Positions 27,381-36,892 are shown, counted from the first letter of the stretch. The stretch: DNA of 64,000 bases from Paraburkholderia ginsengisoli NBRC 100965 (GCF_000739735.1 NZ_BBJF01000004.1:1054001-1118000), one strand, 5' to 3'. Notes: generated by a model from the sequence alone, not told the origin. Numbers and translations are program-made.

Positions 27381-28553
27381 TCAGACGAGGAACGTCTGCG
27401 CGAGTCTCACCCAGTACGCCGCGCCGGTGGCGAGGCAGTCGTCGTTGAAGTCGTAGCCGGGGTTGTGGACCATGCAGCCGCCCTCGCCGTCGCCGTTGCC
27501 GATGATCAGATAGCTGCCCGCGCAACGCTCCAGCAGGAACGCGAAGTCCTCGCTGCCGGTGAGCGGCTGCATGTCGGCGATCAGACCGTCCTCGCCGAGC
27601 CAGTCGAGCGCGACCTGGCGCGCGAGGCCGGTCATCGCCGCATCGTTGACGAGCACCGGATAGCGGCGCTGATAGTCCACCTCGGCGCGCGCGCCGAACA
27701 CGGCGGCCTGCGCGATGGCTACCGCCGTGATGCGCTCCTGCAGGTAGTCGCGCACCTCGGGTTTCAGTGCGCGCACCGACAGGCGCATCTCGGCGGTTTC
27801 GGGAATCACGTTCGGTGCTTCGCCCGCGTGAATCGCGCCGACAGTGATGATCGCCATGTCGAGCGGCGCAATGTTGCGCGACACGATCGACTGCAACGCG
27901 AGCACGAGCTGCGCGCACACCACGACCGGATCGACGGCCTTGTGCGGCACCGCGCCGTGACCGCCGCGTCCGGTCACCTTGATGATCACCGTATCCGACG
28001 ACGCCATGAACGAGCCCGGCAGGAAGCCGAACTTGCCGGTGGGAAAGCCCGGCATGTTGTGCATCGCGAACACCGCGTCGCACGGGAACTGCTCGAACAG
28101 GCCGTCTTCGAGCATTTTTTTCGCGCCGGCGAGACCCTCTTCGGCGGGCTGGAAAATCAGATTCAGCGTGCCGTCGAAGCCCTTGTCCTGCGCGAGATGT
28201 TTGGCGGCGGCGAGCAGCATCGCCGTGTGGCCGTCGTGACCGCATGCGTGCATCTTGCCGGGCACCGTGCTCGCGTACGGCAAGCCGGTGGTTTCGTGAA
28301 TCGGCAGCGCGTCCATGTCGGCGCGCAGCCCCAGCTTGCGCGTACCGTTGCCGACCTTCAGCTGACCGACCACGCCGGTCTGACCCAGCCCGCGATGGAC
28401 CGTGTAGCCCCACTCCTGCAAGCGTTCGGCGACCAGGTCGCCGGTGGCGAATTCCTCGTACGCCAGCTCCGGCTGCGCATGAATACGGCGGCGCAGTGCG
28501 ATCATTTCGTCTTCGAGTTCGGCGATGCCCGCCGGAATGGCCATGGTGTTCAC
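27381..28553 (-). CDS. M20 family amidohydrolase (hippurate hydrolase-like)
   Basis: This 390-residue M20D metallo-amidohydrolase resembles hippurate, N-acyl-amino-acid and IAA-conjugate hydrolases. Metal ligands are visible in GKMHACGHDGHTAML and FQPAEEGLAGAKKML, the dimerisation-domain motif is GRGGHGAVPHKAVDPV, and the C-terminus has GSEDFAFLLE. The start was placed on GTG at 28553, which has GGAG seven bases upstream; the ATG three codons later is the alternative. The neighbouring MHS transporter and divergent LysR regulator suggest a small inducible catabolic unit for an N-acylated compound. Confidence 0.92.
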   Translation of the reverse strand: MNTMAIPAGIAELEDEMIALRRRIHAQPELAYEEFATGDLVAERLQEWGYTVHRGLGQTGVVGQLKVGNGTRKLGLRADMDALPIHETTGLPYASTVPGKMHACGHDGHTAMLLAAAKHLAQDKGFDGTLNLIFQPAEEGLAGAKKMLEDGLFEQFPCDAVFAMHNMPGFPTGKFGFLPGSFMASSDTVIIKVTGRGGHGAVPHKAVDPVVVCAQLVLALQSIVSRNIAPLDMAIITVGAIHAGEAPNVIPETAEMRLSVRALKPEVRDYLQERITAVAIAQAAVFGARAEVDYQRRYPVLVNDAAMTGLARQVALDWLGEDGLIADMQPLTGSEDFAFLLERCAGSYLIIGNGDGEGGCMVHNPGYDFNDDCLATGAAYWVRLAQTFLV

Positions 28554-28671
28554 GTGTCGTCTCCATCGATCAAAGCGTGAACCGAGCATAACGACGCCGA
28601 TTTTCCGGCGGCAGGCGTAGAATCGTCGCGGCAGCAACCCGTGGTTGCCACCCCCACTCCGTCCTCATCCG

Positions 28672-29622
28672 ATGAAACTGCATCAACTCAGCACCTTGGC
28701 CGCGATCGCGGATACCGGAAGTATCCGGGCCGCCGCGCGCTCGCTGGGATTGTCGCCGGCCGCGGTGACCAAAGCGATGCGCGAACTGGAAGCCGATCTG
28801 CAAGCGCCGCTGGTGGTGCGCAGCGCGAGCGGCGTCGCGTTCACCGAGTTCGGCCGCGCGCTGGTCGTGCATGCACGGCTGGTGCTCGGGCAATTGCAGC
28901 GCGCGCAAGCGGAGATCGAAGCGTTGCGCGGCGCGGCCGCCGGCAAGCTGTCGATCGGCGTCACGCCGTGGGTCGCGCTGACCTTTCTGCCGCCCGCCGT
29001 ACAGCGGTTCCGGCAACGCATGCCAGAAGTGCAGCTGGAATTTTTCGAAGGGCTGCTCGCGGTGGTGCAGCCGCGTCTGCGCGACGGCAGCCTCGATTTT
29101 TCGATCGGCCGGCCGCCGCCCGCGTCGCCGCAATCGGAGTTTCACAACGTGCCGCTGTTTTCGACGCACTCGGCGGTGGTCGCGCGACGCGATCATCCGT
29201 TGGCCGGTTGCCGCACGCTGCTCGAACTGGAAGACGCGGAATGGGTGCTGAACTGGGACCCGGCGAGCCGCGAGTCGATCTCGGACAACCTGTTCCGGCA
29301 GCGCGGCATGCGCGTGCCGCATACGATTCATCTCGCGCACTCGCTGGCGATCGTACTGGGCCTGCTCGCGCACACGGACATGCTCAGCATTTTTCCGTGG
29401 CCGCTCGTCGAAGTGACGCTCGCGAAGGAGAATCTATGGGCGCTGCCGCTGCGCGAGACGGTCGATGAAACCATCGTCAGTATCACGTCGCGGCGCGGCG
29501 CGCCGACCAGTCCGGCGGCCGCGTGTTTTCTCGATTGCCTGCGGGAAGCGATCGACGAAGGCACGCGCTCGCAGGACCCGGAGCAGCGGCGGCTGTTTCA
29601 TTCGATCGAGTTGCTGCTTTGA
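28672..29622 (+). CDS. LysR family regulator, AbgR-like
   Basis: The 316-residue LTTR has an N-terminal HTH (MKLHQLSTLAAIADTGSIRAAARSLGLSPAAVTKAM split over residues 1-36) and a C-terminal effector domain with LSIGVTPWVALTFLPPAVQRF. It is divergent from the M20 amidohydrolase gene, with 118 bp between starts. The same arrangement is known for abgR/abgA (p-aminobenzoyl-glutamate utilisation), so it probably controls the amidohydrolase-transporter pair. The effector is unknown. The ATG at 28672 is the natural family start. Confidence 0.92.
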   Translation: MKLHQLSTLAAIADTGSIRAAARSLGLSPAAVTKAMRELEADLQAPLVVRSASGVAFTEFGRALVVHARLVLGQLQRAQAEIEALRGAAAGKLSIGVTPWVALTFLPPAVQRFRQRMPEVQLEFFEGLLAVVQPRLRDGSLDFSIGRPPPASPQSEFHNVPLFSTHSAVVARRDHPLAGCRTLLELEDAEWVLNWDPASRESISDNLFRQRGMRVPHTIHLAHSLAIVLGLLAHTDMLSIFPWPLVEVTLAKENLWALPLRETVDETIVSITSRRGAPTSPAAACFLDCLREAIDEGTRSQDPEQRRLFHSIELLL

Positions 29623-29658
29623 TGGGCTCGGGCTGCGACCCGTCAATCAATCAAACGA

Positions 29659-30552
29659 TCAATCGAGAAACTCCGCCGCGCGCTTGCGCAGTTCCGCGCC
29701 GAAGTCGTCGAGCCAGCCGATCGACAGACGCCAGCTCTGCCAGTACAGATCGACGTCGATGTGCTTACCCGGCGCCATCTCCACCAGCTCGCCGCTCGCC
29801 AGATGCGCGGCGATCATCCGCTCCGGACACATGCCCCAGCCCAGCCCCGTCACGCAGGCCCGTAAAAAACCGGCGACGTGCGGAATCCAATGCAACGGCG
29901 GATCGAGTTCCGCGCGCGTAATGCGGCGCATGAAGCGCTTTTGCAGCTGATCCTTCGGATTGAAATCGACGCACGGCGTGCGGCGCAAACTTTCGCGCGT
30001 GACGCCGTCGGCGAAATAGCGCTCGAGAAACGCCGGCGAACAGACCGCCATATAACGCATCCGGCCGAGCCGCGTGGAGCGGCAACCCTGCACCGGTTCC
30101 GCCTGGGTCGTGACCGCCCCCTGCACGCTGCCGTCGCGAATCCGCTCGGCGGTGTGGTCCTGATCGTCGATCACCAGATCGAGCAGCATCTCGCGCTCGA
30201 CGCAGAATGGTGCGACCGCGTCGATGAACCAGGTACCGACGCTGTCGTCGTTGACCGCCACTCTCAATGCGGGCCAGGCTTCGACCAGCGCGCCGGACAG
30301 CGCCGGCAGGCGGCCGTTCAGCTCCGCTTCGAGCAACTGCACGCGTTCGGTATGGCGGCACAGCAGCGCGCCCGACGGCGTCGCAACACACGGCTGGCCG
30401 CGTTTCACCAGCACGCTACCGACCCGCTCCTCCAGCAGCTTGACCCGCTGCGACACCGCCGACGGCGTGACATTCAGTTCGCTGGCCGCGCGGTCGAACG
30501 AACCCTGGCGCACCACGGCGGCCAGTGCGTCGAGCAACGCATAGTCGAGCAT
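29659..30552 (-). CDS. argP: LysR family regulator ArgP (LysG/IciA-like)
   Basis: ArgP senses basic amino acids and activates the exporter gene argO/lysE. The 297-residue protein begins MLDYALLDALAAVVRQGSFD, with the ArgP-typical HTH AASELNVTPSAVSQRVKLLE and the later KRGQPCVATPSGALLCRH. The C-terminal domain ends normally. It is divergent from the LysE/ArgO exporter with 97 bp between, the conserved arrangement of this pair in many proteobacteria and actinobacteria. Confidence 0.94.
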   Translation of the reverse strand: MLDYALLDALAAVVRQGSFDRAASELNVTPSAVSQRVKLLEERVGSVLVKRGQPCVATPSGALLCRHTERVQLLEAELNGRLPALSGALVEAWPALRVAVNDDSVGTWFIDAVAPFCVEREMLLDLVIDDQDHTAERIRDGSVQGAVTTQAEPVQGCRSTRLGRMRYMAVCSPAFLERYFADGVTRESLRRTPCVDFNPKDQLQKRFMRRITRAELDPPLHWIPHVAGFLRACVTGLGWGMCPERMIAAHLASGELVEMAPGKHIDVDLYWQSWRLSIGWLDDFGAELRKRAAEFLD

Positions 30553-30560
30553 TAGCGTTC

Positions 30561-30576
30561 CTTAATCTGCATTAAG
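30561..30576. promoter_or_regulatory. Probable ArgP operator between argP and argO
   Basis: CTTAAT-CTGC-ATTAAG is a perfect inverted repeat with 6-bp arms, nine bases upstream of the argP start and inside the shared divergent region. It contains the T-N11-A spacing typical of LysR sites. Assignment is by position and symmetry. Confidence 0.6.
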
Positions 30577-30649
30577 TAAATTAGCTTCTCTTATGAGTCG
30601 CAAAACCGCAGACTAGCCCCGTTCGCTTCTCCCGTCTACTGGATCGATT

Positions 30650-31267
30650 ATGAACTGGCTGTCTTTCTCCCACGGCGCCGCGTTGTGCGCGTCGCTGATC
30701 GTGACCATCGGCGCACAAAACGCCTTCGTGCTGCGCCAGGGCATCATGCGCTCGCATGTCGGCAAGATCGTCGCGCTGTGCGCGCTGTCGGACTTCATAC
30801 TGATCGGCGCGGGCGTCGGCGGCGCGTCGGTGCTGGTGGAACGCTACCCGGTGTTCGTCCATACGATGCTGTATGTCGGGCTCGCCTATCTCGCGTGGTT
30901 CGGCATCAACGCGCTGCGCCGCGCGGTGCGGCCGGGGCATGCGGTGCTCGACGCGAATGCGAACGGCGCGGCGCCCACGCAATGCGCGATGCCAATCATT
31001 CTGATGACGCTCGCGTTCACGTGGCTCAACCCGCACGTGTATCTCGACACGTTCCTGCTGATCGGCACGGCCGGCGCGCGTGAGCCGCAAGGCGCGCGGC
31101 TCGCGTTCGCACTCGGGGCGATGGCGGTCAGCGGAATCTGGTTTGTCGGCTTGGGTTACGGTGCACGCGCGCTGGCGCCGCTGTTTCGGCGGGCGACCGC
31201 GTGGCGCGTGCTGGACGGCGCGATCGGCAGCATGGTGTTGCTGCTTGCGGTCACGCAGTTGCGATGA
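30650..31267 (+). CDS. argO: LysE/ArgO family basic amino-acid exporter
   Basis: The 205-residue protein has six hydrophobic segments and the LysE-family N-terminal motif TIGAQNAFVLRQGIM. Conserved TLAFTWLNPHVYLDTFLLIG lies in the middle, with the Asn-Pro element of the family. It exports arginine, and in some species lysine, to relieve overload from peptide uptake. Divergent argP upstream supports the assignment. Whether lysine or arginine is preferred is not readable here. Confidence 0.94.
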   Translation: MNWLSFSHGAALCASLIVTIGAQNAFVLRQGIMRSHVGKIVALCALSDFILIGAGVGGASVLVERYPVFVHTMLYVGLAYLAWFGINALRRAVRPGHAVLDANANGAAPTQCAMPIILMTLAFTWLNPHVYLDTFLLIGTAGAREPQGARLAFALGAMAVSGIWFVGLGYGARALAPLFRRATAWRVLDGAIGSMVLLLAVTQLR

Positions 31268-31339
31268 GTGCTGCGCGTTGCGAAGAACGCTTGCGCGATG
31301 AACGCGTGTGGGTTCCGCGCTTGCGTCGCTTAAGACGCG

Positions 31340-31633
31340 TCACTCCGCTTCGAACGCTCGCGCCGGATCGTGCGCCGAAGGCGAAGCGACGTCATCGCCC
31401 GGCACGAGCTTCATGAGCCGCGCGAGCACCGGCCACTTGATCAACGACTGCTGAAACGCCCCCATCGCCTGACCGTCGAAATAGCTGGCCGGATCGATCT
31501 CGGGCAAACGGCGCGCAAGACCGCTGATGTCGTCGACCGGCCAGCCGCCCGCGCCAGAGGCGGCGCTTACTGCGCCCTTTGCGGCCGCCTGCCCGGCCGT
31601 CCTGGTGTTGTCCTTCACAGTCGCGTCCGTCAT
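31340..31633 (-). CDS. BcsR-like cellulose biosynthesis protein
   Basis: This 97-residue protein is the last gene of the bcs operon. The N-terminal half is Ala/Gly/Thr-rich and disordered-looking. The C-terminal half (LPEIDPASYFDGQAM, then QSLIKWPVLARL) closely follows the pattern of E. coli BcsR (LPDIDY...ALKRWPLLAEF). BcsR is a short regulatory partner of BcsQ in the synthase complex. It overlaps the bcsG stop codon by four bases (ATGA), so it is translationally coupled. The link to BcsR is from remembered motif similarity and context, so a new symbol is not given. Confidence 0.7.
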   Translation of the reverse strand: MTDATVKDNTRTAGQAAAKGAVSAASGAGGWPVDDISGLARRLPEIDPASYFDGQAMGAFQQSLIKWPVLARLMKLVPGDDVASPSAHDPARAFEAE

Positions 31634-33195
31634 TTGCCGTCCACCCACACGCCGTCCGGCGTCTTCACCACATAACCGGACGCGGTCTTCATCGTCACCG
31701 TCCCTTCGTTTTCGCCGACCATCTGCGTTTGCGGCAGATTCGCCGCGTATTGCGACAAGGTCACGCCCGGCTTGAACGGACTGTTCGACACCAGGTTCGA
31801 CAACAGCTGCGCAATCGCGAGAAAGCTCGACGGGTTGTCGACCACCGTGGTCGGTCCATGATTGCCCTGGAAGCCGACGAGGCGAACGCCCGCCGGTCCA
31901 TGCACGACGCGCGGCGTCGGAATCTCGCGCAAACCGGCCACCTGGTTCGCGTCGCCTCGCAAGGCCGCGCCGTGTTCCGGCACGAACACGATCACCGCGC
32001 GACGACCCGACGCCGCGATCAGATCCGCGAAGCGGTCGAAGTCGCTCATCAGTTTGTTCACACGCTGCGGGTACGAATCGAGGCTCGACAGACTGCTGTT
32101 CGGCAAGCGGTTGCCGTCGTGCAGACTGATCGTGTTGTAGTACAGCGCGATCGGCCCCGGCGTGTTCGCGCGTTGCGCGTACCAGTTGGCGAGCGTCGCG
32201 TAGTCGTCGTGAATCGGCGAGCCGTCGAACGCGTGCATCGCGACCGGCACGCTGGTGTTCGGAATCATCGGCACGTTCGGCACGCCCGCGTTGTCATGCA
32301 CCAGTTGCAGGAAGTTGTCGAAGTGGCCGTCGTGATTCAGCATCGTCTGCGGCGTGTAGCCCGCCTGCGCGAGATCGGCCAGCAGATGGCACTGCTGCGG
32401 CGCGTCCTTGTAGAGGTCCGCGTGCGCTTCCTGCCCGCAGCTTGCGCGCAGCACGCGAATCGCCGCCGGTCCGCTATAGCTCGCGGCCGTGCTGAAGTTC
32501 GTGAACAGATAGTCGAAGTGGCTGAGCATCGGATGATTGCGCGCCTTCACCGCATCGAGGTCATCCCACGACAGCGAACAGATATGCAGCACGATCACGT
32601 CGAACTGCGTGTTCGGATCGGCGCCGAGATGACCGAAACTCACCTGCCGTTGCGACTCCTGAGTGCGGAAGGCGGCGAGCGCGGCGTTATGGTCGAGCGG
32701 TTGCGCGGCAAGCGCGTTGCCCGCACCGGCCGTCGCCGCTGCGGCCGTCGTCGGCGCGCTGCGCAACTGTGCGAGCACCGTGCTGCCCTCGTGCCACAAC
32801 GGAATCGCGACCAGCGCGATCAGCACGAACGTCGCGACGCGCAACCAGCGGTTCACGATCAGATACGCGACCAGAAAGCCGAGCGCGCCGAGCAGCAGCA
32901 TCGGCGGCAGGAAACGCTGCGCGAGTTCGAGCCAGTAGCCGAAGCTGAAGGTCGTGAGGTTGCCGAACTCTTCGGTCAGACGCGAGAACGGCGGCACGTT
33001 CGCTTCGTGGTACATCAGCGGCACGCCGACCACGAGTCCGAGCAGGTTGCGCAACACCCGCAGCCCACGATGTCGCAGCGTCGCGCTCGCGGCCAGCGCC
33101 AATGCGAAGCCGACATTGACGAGCCACAGCGGCTGCAGATGCCCGCCCGCGAACAGGTACAGCTTGGCGATGAAGTACAGGTTCCACAAAGTCAT
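31630..33195 (-). CDS. bcsG: Cellulose phosphoethanolamine transferase BcsG
   Basis: BcsG decorates cellulose with phosphoethanolamine from lipid. The 521-residue protein has an N-terminal membrane domain of about four to five TM helices (residues 1-135) and a periplasmic alkaline-phosphatase-superfamily catalytic domain. The nucleophile region reads AASYSGPAAIRVLRASCGQ, matching E. coli BcsG around its Ser278; the candidate serine is Ser241 here. NHDGHFDNFLQLV and FVPEHGAALRGD provide likely metal ligands. Its presence with bcsE and bcsF marks a class II-type cellulose system. It lies 42 bp after bcsA. Confidence 0.93.
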   Translation of the reverse strand: MTLWNLYFIAKLYLFAGGHLQPLWLVNVGFALALAASATLRHRGLRVLRNLLGLVVGVPLMYHEANVPPFSRLTEEFGNLTTFSFGYWLELAQRFLPPMLLLGALGFLVAYLIVNRWLRVATFVLIALVAIPLWHEGSTVLAQLRSAPTTAAAATAGAGNALAAQPLDHNAALAAFRTQESQRQVSFGHLGADPNTQFDVIVLHICSLSWDDLDAVKARNHPMLSHFDYLFTNFSTAASYSGPAAIRVLRASCGQEAHADLYKDAPQQCHLLADLAQAGYTPQTMLNHDGHFDNFLQLVHDNAGVPNVPMIPNTSVPVAMHAFDGSPIHDDYATLANWYAQRANTPGPIALYYNTISLHDGNRLPNSSLSSLDSYPQRVNKLMSDFDRFADLIAASGRRAVIVFVPEHGAALRGDANQVAGLREIPTPRVVHGPAGVRLVGFQGNHGPTTVVDNPSSFLAIAQLLSNLVSNSPFKPGVTLSQYAANLPQTQMVGENEGTVTMKTASGYVVKTPDGVWVDGK

Positions 33196-33237
33196 GAACA
33201 GAGTTCTCTCATTGGCCGGGCGCGCGCGCCGTCGGCA

Positions 33238-35904
33238 TTAATAGCGTGTGCGGTCCAGCGCGAGCAGCGACTGGCATGCACGCAGCACGCCGGTCAGCAA
33301 CCTCGAATAGCCTTCGATGCCCATCGTCAGCACGTCTTTCAGGCCGCGCAGCGGCGTGTCCTCGATGGTTTGCGCATCCCAGTCGAGCCATGCGTCGGCG
33401 CGGCCAAACGTGCATTGCACCATCTGCCGTTCCTGGTCGAGCGTCAGGCCATCGAAGCGCACGCCCAGGTTCTTGCCGACAAAACGGCTCACGTGTACCG
33501 GGAAATGGAACTGCCGGTCGCCGCGGCTCAGGCACACGCCGAGGCTGTCGCCGGGCGCGAGTCGCAGCGCGGGATCGACCTCGAGGCCGAGACCGCCGGT
33601 CGAATAATCGCTGGTGGTGCACGCCACCGTGGTGCCGTCCGCGAGCAGCAGCGTGGCCGCCGCGCGCATAGCGATGCGATGGGTCACGCGCACCTGCTTC
33701 GCCTCGCGCGCGACGCTCGCCGCCGCGCCGAGCATCACGAGGTTGTAGAGCGTCCAGAACACGTTCATCAGGATCGTCGCGGTCTCGTCGCCCTGGCCGA
33801 ACATAAGCCGGTACGCGCCGGCCGCGAGCGCACACACGTTGAGCCCGAGCAGCACCAGATACGGTTTCGACACGGCCCAGTCGAAGTAACCTTCGTCGAT
33901 GCGACCGCCCTTGTCGGTCACGTTGAATTTGCCGTGCTTCGGGCTGAAGAACGCGATGGTGGTCGGCAACGCGATGTACCACGCGAGCACCGACTCGTAC
34001 ACTTCGGCCCAGAACGAGTGGCGGAACTTGCCTTGCATCCGCGAGTTCGCGATGTTGGCGAGCACGATGTACGGCAGCACGAAGCCGGCGATGGTGGTCG
34101 CCGACGCGTTGATGAAATACATCTGGAAGAACAGATACGCCATCGGCATGGTCAGGAAGATGAGCCGAGGCACGCCGTAGAAGAAATGCAGCATCGCATT
34201 GCCATAGCACAGCCGTTGAAAGAAGCTGAGACCCCGGCCGAGAAACGGATTGTCGATGCGGAAAATCTGCGCCATGCCGCGCGCCCAGCGCGTGCGTTGC
34301 TTGATGTGGCTCGCGAGACTTTCGGTGGCGAGACCGGCGGCTTGCACGGTCGGCAGATACGCGGTGGTATAGCCGCGCCGGTGCAACTTGAGCGCGGTGT
34401 GCGCGTCTTCGGTGACCGTCTCTACCGCGACACCACCCACTTCTTCCAGCGCCGTGCGCTTGATGACCGCGCACGAGCCGCAGAAGAACGACGCGTTCCA
34501 CAGGTCGTTGCCGGACTGCACGAGCCCGTAGAACAGGTTGCCTTCGTTCGGCACGCGACGGAACGTGCCGAGGTTGCGTTCGAACGGATCGGGCGAGAAA
34601 AAGTGATGCGGGGTCTGCACCATCGCGCAACGGACGTCGCGCAGGAAGGTGCCCATCGTCGTCTGCAGAAAAGAGCGTGTCGGCACGTGATCGCAATCGA
34701 AGATCGCGATGTACTCGCCGTGTGTCTTCGCGAGCGCGCGGTTGATGTTGCCGGCCTTCGCATGCAGGTTGTCGTCGCGGGTCAGATAGCCGATGCCGCT
34801 GTCCTGCGCGAAGCGCCTGAATTCTTCGCGATGGCCGTCGTCGAGCAGATAGACGCGCAGCTTGTCGGCGGGCCAGTCGATGCCTTGCGCGGCGAACACG
34901 GTCGGCCGCACTACCGACAGCGGCTCGTTATAGGTTGGAATATAAATATCGACGCTCGGCCAGCTCGCGGTATCGGCGGGCAACTCGGCGACCGCGCGGT
35001 TCAGCGGCCACGCGGTCTGCACGAAGCCGAGCAGCAGAATCACCCACGTATAGGCTTCCGCGCCGAACAGCAGATAACCGAGTATCGCCTCGCCGGGCGT
35101 CTGAAAGGACAGCGTCTGCGTAATGCGCCACCAGACATAACGCACCATCGCGAGCAGCGCGAGCGTCGTGAGGATCAGCACCGGCATGCGGCCGGGAAAG
35201 CGGCGCAACACGAGCGCGACGGCCACCAGCACCGCGAAGAATTCGAACTGACCGTCCGACGACAACGGCGACGTGCCAATCATCGTCCACAGGCCCGCGC
35301 CCGCCAGCACGATGAGCGGCAACAGCCAGCGAATGTGGCCGATGCGCTGCGTGCCGCTTTCGAGTCGCGCGCCCCAGCGTTGCCACGGCAGACGCGGCAG
35401 CATCGCGTCGACGCGGCGGCACAGCGCTCGCCAGCGCAATAACAGCGGCACCAGCCAGCGGTCGATCCAGTCGAGCACGGCGCGCACTTGCGCGGCGCCG
35501 CTGTGCTCGGGCACGCGCGGCGCGCGCACGAATGCACGCCACAACCACGCGCGCAAACGATGCGGTTCCAGCACGCCCCATTGCAGCGCGAGATGCAGCA
35601 CGGCGGTTCTGATCCAGCGACGTGCGTAGTCGGCCTTGCCCGGCAGCGGCGGCTGGAAGAACAGGCGCACGAACCAGTCGAGCGGCGTGCGGCGCGCGGG
35701 GACGCCGAGGCTGCGGGCGAGCCAATCGATGATGCGTTGGCGCCGGGTCTGCGTGGTGGCGGGCGCGTTGTTGGACGCTTGGCCGGGCACCGCGCTAAAC
35801 GCTTCGCTGCGCTCTTGCGCGTGCTCATCGCCGCGCGCCTCCCGCCGCGCATTGCCCGGCCCCGGCTGCCGGTCGCCACCCAATCCGTTCGTCGGCGCGC
35901 TCAT
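33238..35904 (-). CDS. bcsA: Cellulose synthase catalytic subunit with PilZ domain
   Basis: BcsA polymerises UDP-glucose into beta-1,4-glucan and threads it through the inner membrane. The 888-residue protein has GT2 motifs DDG (about 355-357), DCD (403-405), FFCGS (473-477), TED (498-500) and QRTRW (536-540). TM helices flank the GT domain. The C-terminal PilZ domain shows the c-di-GMP motif RVTHR followed by DYSTGG, so activation by c-di-GMP is intact. It starts with a four-base ATGA overlap of the bcsQ stop. The first 60 residues are polar and unusual but read cleanly. Confidence 0.97.
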   Translation of the reverse strand: MSAPTNGLGGDRQPGPGNARREARGDEHAQERSEAFSAVPGQASNNAPATTQTRRQRIIDWLARSLGVPARRTPLDWFVRLFFQPPLPGKADYARRWIRTAVLHLALQWGVLEPHRLRAWLWRAFVRAPRVPEHSGAAQVRAVLDWIDRWLVPLLLRWRALCRRVDAMLPRLPWQRWGARLESGTQRIGHIRWLLPLIVLAGAGLWTMIGTSPLSSDGQFEFFAVLVAVALVLRRFPGRMPVLILTTLALLAMVRYVWWRITQTLSFQTPGEAILGYLLFGAEAYTWVILLLGFVQTAWPLNRAVAELPADTASWPSVDIYIPTYNEPLSVVRPTVFAAQGIDWPADKLRVYLLDDGHREEFRRFAQDSGIGYLTRDDNLHAKAGNINRALAKTHGEYIAIFDCDHVPTRSFLQTTMGTFLRDVRCAMVQTPHHFFSPDPFERNLGTFRRVPNEGNLFYGLVQSGNDLWNASFFCGSCAVIKRTALEEVGGVAVETVTEDAHTALKLHRRGYTTAYLPTVQAAGLATESLASHIKQRTRWARGMAQIFRIDNPFLGRGLSFFQRLCYGNAMLHFFYGVPRLIFLTMPMAYLFFQMYFINASATTIAGFVLPYIVLANIANSRMQGKFRHSFWAEVYESVLAWYIALPTTIAFFSPKHGKFNVTDKGGRIDEGYFDWAVSKPYLVLLGLNVCALAAGAYRLMFGQGDETATILMNVFWTLYNLVMLGAAASVAREAKQVRVTHRIAMRAAATLLLADGTTVACTTSDYSTGGLGLEVDPALRLAPGDSLGVCLSRGDRQFHFPVHVSRFVGKNLGVRFDGLTLDQERQMVQCTFGRADAWLDWDAQTIEDTPLRGLKDVLTMGIEGYSRLLTGVLRACQSLLALDRTRY

Positions 35905-36689
35905 GCCAGGTCACCGTCGATGCGCGCGGCCGTCGCCGAGTTACCGGCAACCCACGCATCGAGCCAGTTCGCTAAACCATGCAGATCGTGCGACGCCTGC
36001 GAATGCGGCGCGTCGTCGAACAGCCACGTGCCGCGCGCGAACGATTCGGGCAACGCCACGTCGAGGTGCACGCGCTGCGCGAGCGGCAAACCATCGCCGA
36101 GCGCCGCCGCGAGCATCGCAAGCACGTCGCGCTGCATGTCGCGCGCCGGATTCAGCCGGTTCACGATGATCCTCAGATTCGCGCCGGTGCGCCGCCATTC
36201 GTCGAGCCGCGCGACCAGCGTCGCGCACGCGGCCGGTTCGGGCGGCGTCACGCAGAGCACGAGGTCCGCGCAACGCACGGCCTGATCGGCCTGCTGCGAC
36301 GGATAACGGGCGGTGTCGATCAACACGACGCCATCGCGCGGCAGATCGAGTTGCGCGAGCGCAGTCGCGAGCCACCGAGGCTCGGCGGCGAGCCGCGCAT
36401 CGCAGCGCGCGCCTTGCGCGAGCGACACCGCGCCGTACGGCACGAACAGCACGCCCTCGGCATTGCGCCACGTGTGCGCGTGCCATGCGCAGGTCTCGTC
36501 GAGCAGCGCTTGCGCGAGACCGGCCGGCGCGAGTCCGTCGATACCGAGGTGCGCGCCGAGCAGGTTCTGCGGATCGAAGTCGAGCGCGACCACCTGGCGG
36601 CCGCGCCGCGCGAGCAATACCGCGAGCGCGGCGCTCAGCGTCGTGCGGCCCGTACCGCCGGCGGTGGAAACGACAGCGACCGTTTTCAT
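35901..36689 (-). CDS. bcsQ: Cellulose biosynthesis protein BcsQ (MinD/ParA-like ATPase)
   Basis: BcsQ is a MinD/ParA-type SIMIBI ATPase that helps locate and assemble the cellulose secretion complex, often at a cell pole. The 262-residue protein has the deviant Walker A VVSTAGGTGRTTLSAAL (Arg replaces the second Lys of GKGGVGKTT), Walker B LIDTARY and the switch I-type LDFDPQN. The ATG at 36689 overlaps the bcsF stop, and its own stop overlaps the bcsA ATG. A long upstream extension of this frame runs through bcsF and was discarded. Confidence 0.93.
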   Translation of the reverse strand: MKTVAVVSTAGGTGRTTLSAALAVLLARRGRQVVALDFDPQNLLGAHLGIDGLAPAGLAQALLDETCAWHAHTWRNAEGVLFVPYGAVSLAQGARCDARLAAEPRWLATALAQLDLPRDGVVLIDTARYPSQQADQAVRCADLVLCVTPPEPAACATLVARLDEWRRTGANLRIIVNRLNPARDMQRDVLAMLAAALGDGLPLAQRVHLDVALPESFARGTWLFDDAPHSQASHDLHGLANWLDAWVAGNSATAARIDGDLA

Positions 36690-36892
36690 TGCGCGGCCTC
36701 GTCGATACGGTGCGCGTCGGGCAACAGCCAGGCGCGCAGCGCGACCGGTTCGATCTCGCAGCGCACGGCGTCGTTCGGATCGAAACCGCGCATCGCGGCG
36801 AACCTGCGGCGCGAGCCGCCGCGCTGCCACACGATCCACACCGGAACCGCGACGATCACACCGGCGGCGAAACAGGTCAGTAGGAATTCCAT
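36686..36892 (-). CDS. bcsF: BcsF-like small membrane protein
   Basis: This 68-residue protein has one N-terminal TM helix (LLTCFAAGVIVAVPVWIVW) and a basic cytoplasmic tail (QRGGSRRRF), like E. coli BcsF (63 residues). In E. coli BcsF binds BcsE and BcsG and recruits them to the synthase. It overlaps bcsE by a TGATG and bcsQ by an ATGA. The identity is inferred from size, topology and position between bcsE and bcsQ; sequence identity to E. coli is low. Confidence 0.75.
   Translation of the reverse strand: MEFLLTCFAAGVIVAVPVWIVWQRGGSRRRFAAMRGFDPNDAVRCEIEPVALRAWLLPDAHRIDEAAQ

Noticed and set aside
31579..35442. Very long plus-strand open frame opposite bcsA/bcsG
   Set aside because: It lies antisense to recognised genes and its product is Arg/His/Gln-rich without domains, which is typical of a high-GC shadow frame.
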